From assembly GCA_947574505.1 (NCBI GenBank), contig CANPJW010000001.1, positions 124,001 through 188,000 of the forward strand: a stretch of DNA of 64,000 nt, in the 5' to 3' direction. A model generated the notes under the pieces. That model made no database searches. It worked only from the letters and a program-made list of their open reading frames with translations, and was not told where the DNA came from. The stretch is from an uncultured Bacteroides sp. (GTDB taxonomy: Bacteria > Bacteroidota > Bacteroidia > Bacteroidales > Bacteroidaceae). Shown here piece by piece: positions 17,386 to 25,389 of the stretch. Made by a program: the position numbers and the translations under genes. Within the stretch, counting starts at the first letter, position 1. Each line of letters begins with the position of its first letter.

Positions 17386-17403
17386 GATCTCTTACTAAGA
17401 GAT
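17386..17403 (+). repeat. Right inverted repeat of the candidate invertible promoter
   Basis: GATCTCTTACTAAGAGAT is the exact reverse complement of 17198-17215 and is also a near-palindrome around a central C. Confidence 0.85.
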
Positions 17404-17685
17404 TTATACTTTTTTCATCTTCCATACATACAATAACCCATTGATTTTCAATCATCCACAATCAGTTCCTATTCCTTCTCTTAACATATAGTAAGATAAA
17501 TACATGAACAAAGATTGAAAGGATTTTTTTACAAATCTTATTCTTCACGAATACAAGAGCCTTATATGGCATCTTAAAAAGATTGACAAACGACAAGACA
17601 CTTCCCACCCAATATAAAGCGCATATTTATAGAGAACAATAAAGAGTACATAGAATGCCATATAGAATCTCTTACCTGAAACCAA

Positions 17686-17724
17686 GGCTTCTCATACAGC
17701 CACAGAATAGCCGTATGAAAAGCC
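17686..17724. other. Hairpin upstream of the zinc-transport genes
   Basis: GGCTTCTCATACAGC and GCCGTATGAAAAGCC form a 15-bp stem with two mismatches and a 9-nt loop. No T run follows on either strand. It lies between the outward-facing invertible promoter and the znuA-like promoter and may block readthrough. Confidence 0.45.
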
Positions 17725-17736
17725 CTAACCAGACTG

Positions 17737-17794
17737 AAATTGCTTATCAATTGAGCAATTTGGGGAGTATTTGTACCTGATTAATGAGCAATTT
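17737..17794. promoter_or_regulatory. Possible operator: three AGCAATTT half-sites before the znuA-like gene
   Basis: AAATTGCT (17737-17744) and AGCAATTT (17754-17761) form an inverted repeat with a 9-nt spacer. A third AGCAATTT lies at 17787-17794, just before the -7 box. The stretch TGAGCAATTTG is repeated with a similar following GTATTTGT/TATATTTGT. This could bind a Fur/Zur-type or other metal regulator; the assignment is inferred from context only. Confidence 0.5.
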
Positions 17795-17797
17795 GCG

Positions 17798-17805
17798 TAT
17801 ATTTG
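17798..17805 (+). promoter_or_regulatory. -7 promoter box of the znuA-like gene
   Basis: TATATTTG fits TAnnTTTG exactly and lies 28 nt before the ATG at 17834. A TTTG is found 24 nt upstream. Confidence 0.55.
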
Positions 17806-17833
17806 TTGTTGTTAAACAGAAAAGATAACATTC

Positions 17834-18739
17834 ATGAGAACCAGACATCACATATTTTCCCCATTGCATCCCGGCAAAAGTATCCTTTGTTCGTGCTGCA
17901 TGGTACTGATAGTGTGCCTGTTTACCGCCTGTGACAGTAAACAGTCCACTTCCACAAAACCGACCCTGACTGTCACCCTGGAGCCCTTGCGCTATTTCAC
18001 AGAAACCATTGCAGGCGATAAATTCAAGATAGTCAGCATGGTTCCGAAAGGAAGCAGCCCCGAAACCTACGACCCTACCCCCCAACAACTGGTCAATCTG
18101 GATAAAAGCACCGCCTACCTGCGCATCGGCTATATCGGTTTCGAACAAGCCTGGATGGATAAACTGACCACGAATGCCCCTCATCTGAAAGTATTCGATA
18201 CCTCAAAAGGAATAGACGTCATACACGAAACAGGACACAACCACGGTGACCATCATCACGAAGGGGGTATAGAGCCTCATATATGGAACTCCGCACGCAA
18301 TGCCTCAGTAATCGCCCGTAATATCTACTCCGCCCTGAGTGAACTGGACAGTGCAAACGAACCTTATTTCAAGCATCGGCTGGACAGTCTGCAACAAATT
18401 ATCGCACAGACAGATACGGACGTTCGTGACCGGCTACAGAATGCCGATACCACTTTCCTTATCTATCATCCGGCACTCAGTTATTTTGCTAGGGACTACG
18501 GATTAAAGCAAATCAGCATAGAAGAAGGAGGAAAGGAACCCTCACCCGCCCATCTGAAAGAACTGATAGAAACCTGCCGCCGGGACAATGCCCGGGTTAT
18601 TTTTGTCCAACAGGAATTCGATACCCGCAATGCCCGGCTGATAGCAGATGAACTGGGAGTCACCGTTGTTCCCATTAATCCGCTAAGTTATGAATGGCGG
18701 GAAGAGATGATCAATGTAGCAAATGCACTTGCCAAATAA
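17834..18739 (+). CDS. znuA: Zinc-type ABC transporter substrate-binding lipoprotein
   Basis: A 301-residue periplasmic binding protein of cluster A-I (ZnuA/TroA), which captures Zn2+ or Mn2+ for an ABC importer. The lipoprotein signal ends LFTAC with Cys33. A His-rich loop (GHNHGDHHHEGG, about residues 137-148) is typical of zinc-specific members and precedes the metal-ligand motif EPHIW. Further ligands are expected at the His in YHPALSYFARDYGL and the acidic residue near the C-terminus. The ATPase gene follows 9 bp later, but no permease gene is next to them. Zinc specificity is inferred from the His-rich loop. Confidence 0.88.
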   Translation: MRTRHHIFSPLHPGKSILCSCCMVLIVCLFTACDSKQSTSTKPTLTVTLEPLRYFTETIAGDKFKIVSMVPKGSSPETYDPTPQQLVNLDKSTAYLRIGYIGFEQAWMDKLTTNAPHLKVFDTSKGIDVIHETGHNHGDHHHEGGIEPHIWNSARNASVIARNIYSALSELDSANEPYFKHRLDSLQQIIAQTDTDVRDRLQNADTTFLIYHPALSYFARDYGLKQISIEEGGKEPSPAHLKELIETCRRDNARVIFVQQEFDTRNARLIADELGVTVVPINPLSYEWREEMINVANALAK

Positions 18740-18748
18740 CAGAGCCTT

Positions 18749-19516
18749 ATGACGAATCCCATTATACAACTTACAGATATTTCCGCTTCTTACGATGAGA
18801 AGACAGTACTGAGTCACGTCAATCTCACGGTATATGAACGTGACTTCCTTGGTGTAATCGGCCCCAATGGTGGCGGAAAAACCACACTGATCAAGATCAT
18901 ACTAGGGTTACTGAAGCCCGCTTCGGGCAGTGTCCGTTTCTATAAGAACGAAAAAGAAGTACCCGAAATAGCCATGGGATACTTACCACAATACAACAGT
19001 ATTGACAAGAAATTCCCCATCTCCGTATATGAGGTGGTATTATCGGGGCTCAACAAACAGAAGTCCCTGTTCCACCGCTACACCCCCGAACAGCACGAAC
19101 TGGTGAGCCGGATTATTGCCCGCATGGGTCTGGAAGGTTTGGAAAGCCGTGCCATCGGCGAACTGAGCGGAGGACAACTGCAACGCGCGCTCTTGGGACG
19201 CGCCTTGGTTTCAAACCCTGAGGTTGTCATTCTGGACGAACCCAATACCTACATTGACAAACGGTTTGAGGCCAAACTCTACTCCCTGCTGGAAGAAATC
19301 AACAAGGAACGGGCCATCATCCTGGTAAGCCATGACATAGGCACTGTGCTGCAAAATGTAAAAACCATAGCGTGCGTCAACGAAACGCTGGATTATCATC
19401 CCGATACGGAAGTAGCCACCGAATGGCTGGAAGAGCATTTCGGATGCCCCATCGAACTGTTAGGACATGGGAACTTCCCTCACCGCATCTTGAAATGCCA
19501 TCATCACGACGAATAA
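18749..19516 (+). CDS. znuC: Metal ABC transporter ATP-binding protein
   Basis: A 255-residue cytoplasmic ABC ATPase that would power metal import together with the preceding binding protein. The Walker A motif GPNGGGKTT is at residues 38-46, the signature LSGGQ at 139-143 and the Walker B aspartate with DEP at 163-165. The C-terminus ends CHHHDE, a possible zinc-sensing or binding tail. The usual membrane permease (ZnuB) is not encoded next to it: 460 bp of noncoding sequence and then an unrelated gene follow. The permease must be elsewhere, or the pair is a remnant. Confidence 0.9.
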   Translation: MTNPIIQLTDISASYDEKTVLSHVNLTVYERDFLGVIGPNGGGKTTLIKIILGLLKPASGSVRFYKNEKEVPEIAMGYLPQYNSIDKKFPISVYEVVLSGLNKQKSLFHRYTPEQHELVSRIIARMGLEGLESRAIGELSGGQLQRALLGRALVSNPEVVILDEPNTYIDKRFEAKLYSLLEEINKERAIILVSHDIGTVLQNVKTIACVNETLDYHPDTEVATEWLEEHFGCPIELLGHGNFPHRILKCHHHDE

Positions 19517-19976
19517 ATCCGATTATCGTGACCTAAGCCTTTTCATGCGGCAGGTTAAGCCCTATCCACCTTATCATTAAGCATTTTCTTACGGCAGACT
19601 TCTACAGTCGCCGGCAGTGCTCCGTACAGTCCACTGCAACAGACCGTACGGACTACTATAGCAGACTGTACAGTCCACTGTAGCGGTCTATACTGGTTTA
19701 CCGTATAAAAGACCTTAACCTAACCATCAATCAAGCTTAACCATAGAGTAGAAAAAGGTTAGGAATCCAAAGGTTTCCTTCATCTGTACAAACTGAAATT
19801 TCAGAACACAGTATACAAACCAGCAATAAAACATAGAAATTCCGTTAAGGACTGAAAGAAACATTTTCTGCCGCATTCCCTAAGGATAACACTAAATAAC
19901 AGACCATTGCCTCCCTATTCCAACTTTCTTTCGTATCTTTGCGCCCATTGAACGTTAACGAAACAATAATATATTC
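19517..19976. other. Noncoding region with a cluster of short repeats
   Basis: 460 bases with no gene. At 19602-19695 short words recur in direct and inverted orientation: GTACAGTCCACTG twice (19624-19636, 19668-19680), CAGACCGTACGGAC, CAGACTGTACAGTC, and CTACAGT/ACTGTAG at the ends. The stretch can fold extensively. The right end carries the promoter of the DUF2723 gene. Confidence 0.55.
19934..19941 (+). promoter_or_regulatory. -7 promoter box of the DUF2723 gene
   Basis: TATCTTTG followed by CG, an exact consensus box, lies 35 nt before the ATG at 19977. A TTG lies about 24 nt upstream. Confidence 0.6.
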
Positions 19977-22900
19977 ATGAAACAGTACAAATTAGTCAAC
20001 AACCTGGTAGGTTGGTTAGCTTTTGTCATCGCAGCTTATACTTACTGCATGACTATAGAACCGACAGCCAGTTTCTGGGATTGTCCGGAGTTCATCACCA
20101 CCGGCTATAAATTAGAGGTAGGCCACCCGCCCGGTGCACCCTTCTTTATGCTTACCGCCAACTTATTCAGCCAATTTACAAGCGACCCCAGTCAAGTAGC
20201 CAGAATGGTCAATACCATGAGCGCTCTGATGAGTGCGGCTTGTATCCTGTTCCTTTTCTGGAGTATAACCCATCTGGTGAAAAAACTGATATGCCCCGAT
20301 GACAAAGAGATGACCTTGGGCAAACTCATTACCATTATGGGGTCAGGACTGGTGGGAGCCTTGGCTTATACATGGAGCGACACCTTCTGGTTCAGTGCCG
20401 TAGAAGGCGAGGTATACGCTTACTCCAGCCTCTTCACCGCAGTCGTATTCTGGTTGATTTTAAAATGGGAATCCGTTGCCAACGAGCCTCACAGCGACCG
20501 CTGGCTGGTTCTGATTGCTTACCTGACCGGACTTTCCATCGGTGTGCACTTGCTGAACTTATTGTGTATTCCGGCCATTGTACTGGTGTACTATTATAAA
20601 AAGAATCCCGATGCCAACCTCAAAGGCAGTCTGCTGGCACTTACAGGCTCCATGGTGTTGGTTGCAGCAGTGCTGTACGGTATCGTGCCGGGCGTAGTAA
20701 AAGTGGGAGGATGGTTCGAACTGCTGTTCGTCAACAGTTTCGGTATGCCTTTCAACAGCGGTCTGATAGTCTACATCATTCTACTCGCCGCATCCATTAT
20801 CTGGGGTGTTTACGAAAGCTATACGGAAAAGAGCCGCAAACGCATGAATATCTCCTTCATGGTAACTATCGCCATGCTGGGCATCCCCTTCTATGGCTAC
20901 GGATGGAGCAGCGCCTTGATAGGCATTATCATACTAGGAATCTTGGGCGTTTATCTGTTTGCTGATTTGAACAAGAAATATCAGATTAGCGCACGTACTT
21001 TAAACACCTCTTTGCTGTGCATCATGATGATTATGGTAGGATACTCCTCATACGCCTTGATTGTGATCCGCTCTACCGCCAATACTCCGATGGACCAGAA
21101 CTCTCCGGAAGACATCTTCACTTTAGGAGAATACCTGGGCCGCGAGCAATATGGAACCCGTCCTTTGTTCTACGGACAGACATACGCCTCCAAACCGGCA
21201 CTGAAAGAAGTGGACGGAGGATGTGTATATGATGTGACGGAAGGCGCTCCCGTGTATCAACGGAAGGAGAAAGCGACTCCCGATGAAAAGGACAGCTACG
21301 AAGTAGTGCGTCATAAGACCGATTACAAGTATGCACAAAATATGCTCTTCCCGCGCATGTACAGCGATGCACACGCACAGGCCTACGAAGACTGGCTGGG
21401 CGGCATCAAAGGCGTGCAGGTTCCTTACGACCAGTGCGGACAGATGGTGATGGTGAAAGTCCCGACCCAATGGGATAACATCAAGTTCTTCTTTATCTAC
21501 CAGTTGAACTACATGTACTGGAGATATTTCATGTGGAACTTTGCCGGACGCCAGAATGACATACAGGGACAGGGTGAAATAGAACATGGCAACTGGATTA
21601 CCGGAATACCGTTTGTGGACAAGTTCCTGGTGGGCGACCAAAGCCTGCTCCCCTCCGACCTGAAAAACAACAAAGGGCACAATGTATTCTATTGCCTGCC
21701 GTTGATTTTGGGACTTATCGGTCTGTTCTGGCAGGCTTACAAGACAAAACGTATCACGACTCCGAATGGGGAAGAGATAGAAGAACCGGTAGGTATCCAG
21801 CAATTCTGGATCGTATTCTTCCTGTTCTTCATGACCGGTCTGGCCATCGTGCTTTATTTGAACCAGACCCCGATGCAGCCCCGCGAACGTGACTATGCAT
21901 ACGCAGGTTCGTTCTATGCATTTGCCATCTGGATAGGCATGGGTGTGGCGGGTATTGCCCAATGGCTGCAAGGCAAACTGGGTGAGAAACCGGCTTCCGT
22001 CATTGCAACTGTAGTTTGTCTGTTCGTACCCATCCAAATGGTGAGCCAGACGTGGGACGACCACGACCGCAGCAACCGTTATGTGGCACGCGACTTCGGA
22101 CAAAACTACCTGAGCACCGTACAGGAAGAAGGTAACCCGATTATCTTTACCAATGGTGACAACGATACTTTCCCCTTGTGGTACAACCAGGAAACGGAAG
22201 GTTTCCGTACCGATGTACGCGTATGTAACCTGAGTTACCTGCAAACGGACTGGTACATCGACCAAATGAAGCGTCAGGCATACGACTCTCCGGCAGTGCC
22301 TATCGAATGGAGCCGTCTGGAATATGTACAGGGGCATAATGAAGGAGTGGCTGTACGTCCGGAAGTGATGGAAAGCATCAATAACTTCTACAAGCAGAAC
22401 CCGGAAGAAGCCGCCAAGGAATTCGGAGACAACCCGTATGAATTGAAAAATATTCTGAAATACTGGGTACGCTCACCCAAAGAAGGTTTACAGCTGATAC
22501 CGACGGACAGCATCGTCATCAAGCTGGACAAGGAGGCAGTGAAACGCTCGGGCATGATGATTCCCGACTCCCTGCATGGTGAAATCCCCGATTACATGAG
22601 TATCTCCCTGAAAGGCAAACGTATGCTGTACAAGAGCGAGCTGATGATGCTTGAGATGCTGGCAAATACCAACTGGGAACGTCCGTTGTACATGGCTATT
22701 ACGGTGGGTAGCGACAATCATCTGAATTTGGGCAACAACTTCATGCAGGAAGGTCTTGCCTACCGCATCACCCCGTTCAACACCACCCGGCTGAACGCAC
22801 GCATCGACAGCGAGAAAATGTACGATAACCTGATGAACAAGTTCAAGTTCGGAGGAATCAACAACCCGGATATCTATATCGACGAGACTGTGATGCGTAT

Positions 22901-23381
22901 GTGCCAGACCCACCGCCGTATGTTTATACAGCTGGCTACCCAGTTGATAAAAGAAGGCAAGAAAGACAAGGCGTTGAAAGCCCTTGACTACTGTTCGGAA
23001 GTAATCCCAAGCACCACCGTGCCCCACGATTACATCATGAGCAGTTCAAAAGAAATGGCCGACGATTATCTGGCGTTAGGTGAAAAAGAAAAGGGAGAAG
23101 CCATTCTGAATGATCTGGCAAACAAATCGGTGGAATACATCACCTGGTACCTGAGTCTGGATGACCAACGCCTGCAAGGTTCATACGAGGACTGTCTGCG
23201 CTATTTCTATATTCTGGATGAGATCAACAAGAGCCTTGCCCGCGCAAATGCTGCCGGCGGTGTACAAGGTGAAGGTGAACAACAGAAAAAATCAGATATG
23301 GCAAGCCACTATGCCAAGAAGTTTGAAGACCTCTATGAGGTGTTCAACAAACGTGTAGGCGGCGGAGCAGGCAGAAAGTAA
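19977..23381 (+). CDS. DUF2723 (GT117/TMEM260-like) membrane glycosyltransferase
   Basis: A 1134-residue inner-membrane protein. The N-terminal half has about 10-12 membrane segments and the DUF2723 signature EPTASFWDCPEF near residue 28, followed by GHPPGAPF. This domain is related to GT-C glycosyltransferases, and its vertebrate homologue TMEM260 is an O-mannosyltransferase. A second membrane block (about 570-680) contains QTPMQPRERDYAYAGSFYAF. The C-terminal 400 residues are soluble and probably extracytoplasmic. It may glycosylate exported proteins, but the acceptor is unknown. It has its own promoter and a strong terminator. Confidence 0.85.
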   Translation: MKQYKLVNNLVGWLAFVIAAYTYCMTIEPTASFWDCPEFITTGYKLEVGHPPGAPFFMLTANLFSQFTSDPSQVARMVNTMSALMSAACILFLFWSITHLVKKLICPDDKEMTLGKLITIMGSGLVGALAYTWSDTFWFSAVEGEVYAYSSLFTAVVFWLILKWESVANEPHSDRWLVLIAYLTGLSIGVHLLNLLCIPAIVLVYYYKKNPDANLKGSLLALTGSMVLVAAVLYGIVPGVVKVGGWFELLFVNSFGMPFNSGLIVYIILLAASIIWGVYESYTEKSRKRMNISFMVTIAMLGIPFYGYGWSSALIGIIILGILGVYLFADLNKKYQISARTLNTSLLCIMMIMVGYSSYALIVIRSTANTPMDQNSPEDIFTLGEYLGREQYGTRPLFYGQTYASKPALKEVDGGCVYDVTEGAPVYQRKEKATPDEKDSYEVVRHKTDYKYAQNMLFPRMYSDAHAQAYEDWLGGIKGVQVPYDQCGQMVMVKVPTQWDNIKFFFIYQLNYMYWRYFMWNFAGRQNDIQGQGEIEHGNWITGIPFVDKFLVGDQSLLPSDLKNNKGHNVFYCLPLILGLIGLFWQAYKTKRITTPNGEEIEEPVGIQQFWIVFFLFFMTGLAIVLYLNQTPMQPRERDYAYAGSFYAFAIWIGMGVAGIAQWLQGKLGEKPASVIATVVCLFVPIQMVSQTWDDHDRSNRYVARDFGQNYLSTVQEEGNPIIFTNGDNDTFPLWYNQETEGFRTDVRVCNLSYLQTDWYIDQMKRQAYDSPAVPIEWSRLEYVQGHNEGVAVRPEVMESINNFYKQNPEEAAKEFGDNPYELKNILKYWVRSPKEGLQLIPTDSIVIKLDKEAVKRSGMMIPDSLHGEIPDYMSISLKGKRMLYKSELMMLEMLANTNWERPLYMAITVGSDNHLNLGNNFMQEGLAYRITPFNTTRLNARIDSEKMYDNLMNKFKFGGINNPDIYIDETVMRMCQTHRRMFIQLATQLIKEGKKDKALKALDYCSEVIPSTTVPHDYIMSSSKEMADDYLALGEKEKGEAILNDLANKSVEYITWYLSLDDQRLQGSYEDCLRYFYILDEINKSLARANAAGGVQGEGEQQKKSDMASHYAKKFEDLYEVFNKRVGGGAGRK

Positions 23382-23384
23382 ATA

Positions 23385-23418
23385 AAAGGTGTGGATTCTG
23401 CGGTGAATCCACACCTTT
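23385..23418 (+). terminator. Terminator of the DUF2723 gene
   Basis: AGGTGTGGATTC (23387-23398) pairs perfectly with GAATCCACACCT (23405-23416) around a 6-nt loop, flanked by AA/TT. It is followed by TTATATTTG, which is also the next gene's promoter box. Confidence 0.85.
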
Positions 23419-23425
23419 ATATTTG
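23418..23425 (+). promoter_or_regulatory. -7 promoter box of the polysaccharide deacetylase gene
   Basis: TATATTTG fits the consensus and begins in the T-tract of the upstream terminator, 26 nt before the ATG at 23452. The -33 region would fall within the hairpin. Confidence 0.5.
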
Positions 23426-23451
23426 TATAACCAACAAAAGCACACACATTC

Positions 23452-24063
23452 ATGTTTATAGAACAACCCCCGCTGATACTCCGCTGGCTTTATCCACGCG
23501 CCTTCTGGCGAATGGACAAGAATGAAAAAGCGGTCTATCTGACTTTCGATGACGGGCCGATTCCCGAAATCACACCGTGGGTACTCGATTTATTAGACAA
23601 GTACAATATCAAGGCTACCTTCTTTTTGGTGGGCGACAATGTGCGCAAGCATCCCAAGGAATTCCAGATGATTGTAGAACGGGGACATCGTTTGGGAAAT
23701 CATACTTTTAACCATATCCGGGGATTCGAATACCGAAGCAAGAACTATCTGGCCAATACGGACAAAGCAAACGAGCTGATCCATACCAACCTGTTCCGTC
23801 CGCCACATGGCCACATGCGCTGGATGCAGTACATGGTGCTGCGGCATAAATACCAGATTGTAATGTGGGACTTGGTTACCCGTGACTATAGCAACAAGCT
23901 GAATGGAAGACAGGTACTGAGGAAGGTAAAACATTATGTGAGGAATGGCTCCATCATTACTTTCCATGACTCCATCAAGGCAGAGAAAAACATGAAATAC
24001 GCCTTGCCCCGGGCCATAGAATGGCTGTTGGAACAAGGCTATGAATTCAAGGTATTTGACTGA
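23452..24063 (+). CDS. NodB-type polysaccharide deacetylase
   Basis: A 203-residue carbohydrate esterase family 4 protein, which removes acetyl groups from N-acetylglucosamine or similar sugars in peptidoglycan or other glycans. Motif 1 is TFDDGP (residues 31-36, base Asp33 and metal Asp34), motif 2 is HTFNH (metal His84 and His88), and motif 3 is RPPHGH. There is no obvious signal peptide: the N-terminus (MFIEQPPLILRWLYP) is short and only mildly hydrophobic. The 3' end of the gene forms part of its own terminator. Confidence 0.9.
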   Translation: MFIEQPPLILRWLYPRAFWRMDKNEKAVYLTFDDGPIPEITPWVLDLLDKYNIKATFFLVGDNVRKHPKEFQMIVERGHRLGNHTFNHIRGFEYRSKNYLANTDKANELIHTNLFRPPHGHMRWMQYMVLRHKYQIVMWDLVTRDYSNKLNGRQVLRKVKHYVRNGSIITFHDSIKAEKNMKYALPRAIEWLLEQGYEFKVFD

Positions 24064-24087
24064 TAAAGCCAAATACCTTGTTTTTTT
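24048..24087 (+). terminator. Terminator overlapping the deacetylase stop codon
   Basis: CAAGGTATTTG (24048-24058) pairs perfectly with CAAATACCTTG (24070-24080), followed by seven T. The left arm is coding sequence, so the last codons double as the terminator stem. Confidence 0.9.
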
Positions 24088-24120
24088 CGTGGCGTATACG
24101 CATACCCTCTTGTATATGTA

Positions 24121-25293
24121 TTATTTTATGGCAACTGCCAATGGATTACGTATCTTCCGGGCATATTCTTCCAAATATTTATTCCAATCGGTATCGGCTT
24201 CGAAACCATATTTGCTCCAGCCTGATCCCCAATAATAAATATACTCGGCTCCCGGTTCATAATCATTAACCGCCAACACATGGCCCAAAGCATCCCCACG
24301 TTCCTTCCGTTCCTTTTCGGAGAACACTTGGGCAAACGCTCCTTTGACGGTAGCCGGGAATACGGCTCCTATGTAAATCACTCCATTGTTATTGGCAGCA
24401 TTCTCCGTAGAGTCTGCATAAGCTATATAGCCTGCGTCTGCATCAAAACTATATCCCATAGGATTCTGTTTGTGCAATACAATGCCGGTCACCACCGGAG
24501 TGATTTCCTGCAAATTGTCAAAAGAAACCACAGTCTTGTTCAACTGCGACCCCTTGTCCAAAGAAATGATACGCGTTTCTATCACACTTGAATCCCCTTT
24601 TACAACCAACGGATTATAGACCAACTTAGCTGTGAATCGGAGCGGACCGTTATCCAAGATTTCACAATCCTTGTAACAATAGGGATAAACAATGGTACTA
24701 TCAGGGAATAAAGCAGCTGTTCCTCCACCCAGAGTCGGGCCCACTGCATAGCAGTCCATTCCGTTTCCATGATCTACATGATAAGAAATACCCCGGTTCA
24801 AGTCACCGTCATAACGATCCTCCACTACCGGTTCGGACACACTTTTAGTCCAGATATCATAACCAAAGGCACGCTCGCCCTTCTCCTGCAAAGCAGGACC
24901 GTATGCACGATAAGCGGCACGGTCATTCTCCCATGCCACATCATCCAAACGTTCGGGATATTGACGCCCGCAAGCAACCACATCCACCGGCTGCGGAGTT
25001 CCTTCTGCAATTGTATAAACAGCCGAGGCATCCCCTTTCACCGAAGCAGGAAAGATAAGCATATCATCGTATGTTATCTGATAAGGTACTTCAAGCCCGT
25101 TCTCGTCCAATACGATAACCTGTGCCGTATCGGGTAATTGTAGTTTGCCTGTTATTTCAGCCATAGAGATTTCCACCATTTCCCCATTTCTGTCAATGGA
25201 AAGCGGATTGGTTATAGTGACAGTCACCGGCTCCTTTTGCGAACAGGAAAACATAGCTAACGCCGTTGCGACTGCTAAAAAGATTTTTTTCAT
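24121..25293 (-). CDS. DUF4861-family lipoprotein
   Basis: A 390-residue exported lipoprotein: signal peptide with lipobox AMFSC (Cys17), then SQKEP. The body is beta-rich and contains the DUF4861 features AYGPALQEKGERAFGYDIWTK and a VDHGNGMDCYAVGPTLGGG segment. DUF4861 proteins commonly neighbour uronate-degradation genes, and kduD and kduI lie directly upstream. Catalytic function is unproven. An upstream in-frame ATG at 25359 is rejected because the promoter box (25322-25329) lies between it and the start used here. It is convergent with the deacetylase gene and ends 33 bp past that gene's terminator. Confidence 0.85.
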   Translation of the reverse strand: MKKIFLAVATALAMFSCSQKEPVTVTITNPLSIDRNGEMVEISMAEITGKLQLPDTAQVIVLDENGLEVPYQITYDDMLIFPASVKGDASAVYTIAEGTPQPVDVVACGRQYPERLDDVAWENDRAAYRAYGPALQEKGERAFGYDIWTKSVSEPVVEDRYDGDLNRGISYHVDHGNGMDCYAVGPTLGGGTAALFPDSTIVYPYCYKDCEILDNGPLRFTAKLVYNPLVVKGDSSVIETRIISLDKGSQLNKTVVSFDNLQEITPVVTGIVLHKQNPMGYSFDADAGYIAYADSTENAANNNGVIYIGAVFPATVKGAFAQVFSEKERKERGDALGHVLAVNDYEPGAEYIYYWGSGWSKYGFEADTDWNKYLEEYARKIRNPLAVAIK

Positions 25294-25321
25294 ACTATTT
25301 ATTGTTTGTCGAACTGAAAGA

Positions 25322-25353
25322 CAAAAATACAAAGAATCTGCAAGTATCAACAA
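25322..25353 (-). promoter_or_regulatory. Promoter of the DUF4861 gene
   Basis: On the minus strand, TTTG (about 25351-25354) and TATTTTTG (25322-25329) are separated by 21 nt. The ATG follows 28 nt after the box, so this gene can be transcribed independently of kduD. Confidence 0.6.
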
Positions 25354-25389
25354 AGACACAAGCAGATTCTTTCTATTTATATCTACTAA

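Larger units (their letters stand above)
17198..17403 (+). promoter_or_regulatory. Candidate invertible (phase-variable) promoter segment, OFF orientation
   Basis: Two 18-bp perfect inverted repeats bound a 206-bp segment with one -7 box, TATTTTTG followed by CACG (17365-17372, plus strand), 13 bp inside the right repeat. As sequenced, it points right, away from the AraC regulator and the lipoprotein. I found no CAAAnnTA (minus-strand box) inside the segment. Inversion would place the box at about 17229-17236 on the minus strand, some 70 bp before the regulator's ATG, with the repeat in the 5' leader. This is the layout of known Bacteroides invertible promoters. The -33 region is weak, and no recombinase gene is near. 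Confidence 0.8.
17160..17833. other. Regulatory intergenic region with invertible promoter and zinc-operon control region
   Basis: 674 bases without a gene. The left third is the candidate invertible segment (17196-17403). The middle (17404-17685) is A/T-rich and shows nothing I can name. The right part holds a hairpin (17686-17724), repeated AGCAATTT sites (17737-17794) and the promoter of the znuA-like gene. Confidence 0.7.

Noticed and set aside
17737..17794. Repeated AGCAATTT considered as a CRISPR-like array
   Set aside because: Units are only 8-11 bp, one is inverted, and there are no regular spacers or cas genes.
17747..18184. 145-codon minus-strand frame opposite znuA
   Set aside because: It spans the znuA promoter and signal peptide and has no supporting features.
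21123..22337. 404-codon minus-strand open frame opposite the DUF2723 gene
   Set aside because: It mirrors codon bias of a well-supported membrane protein gene, and its translation shows no domain, promoter or ribosome-binding site.
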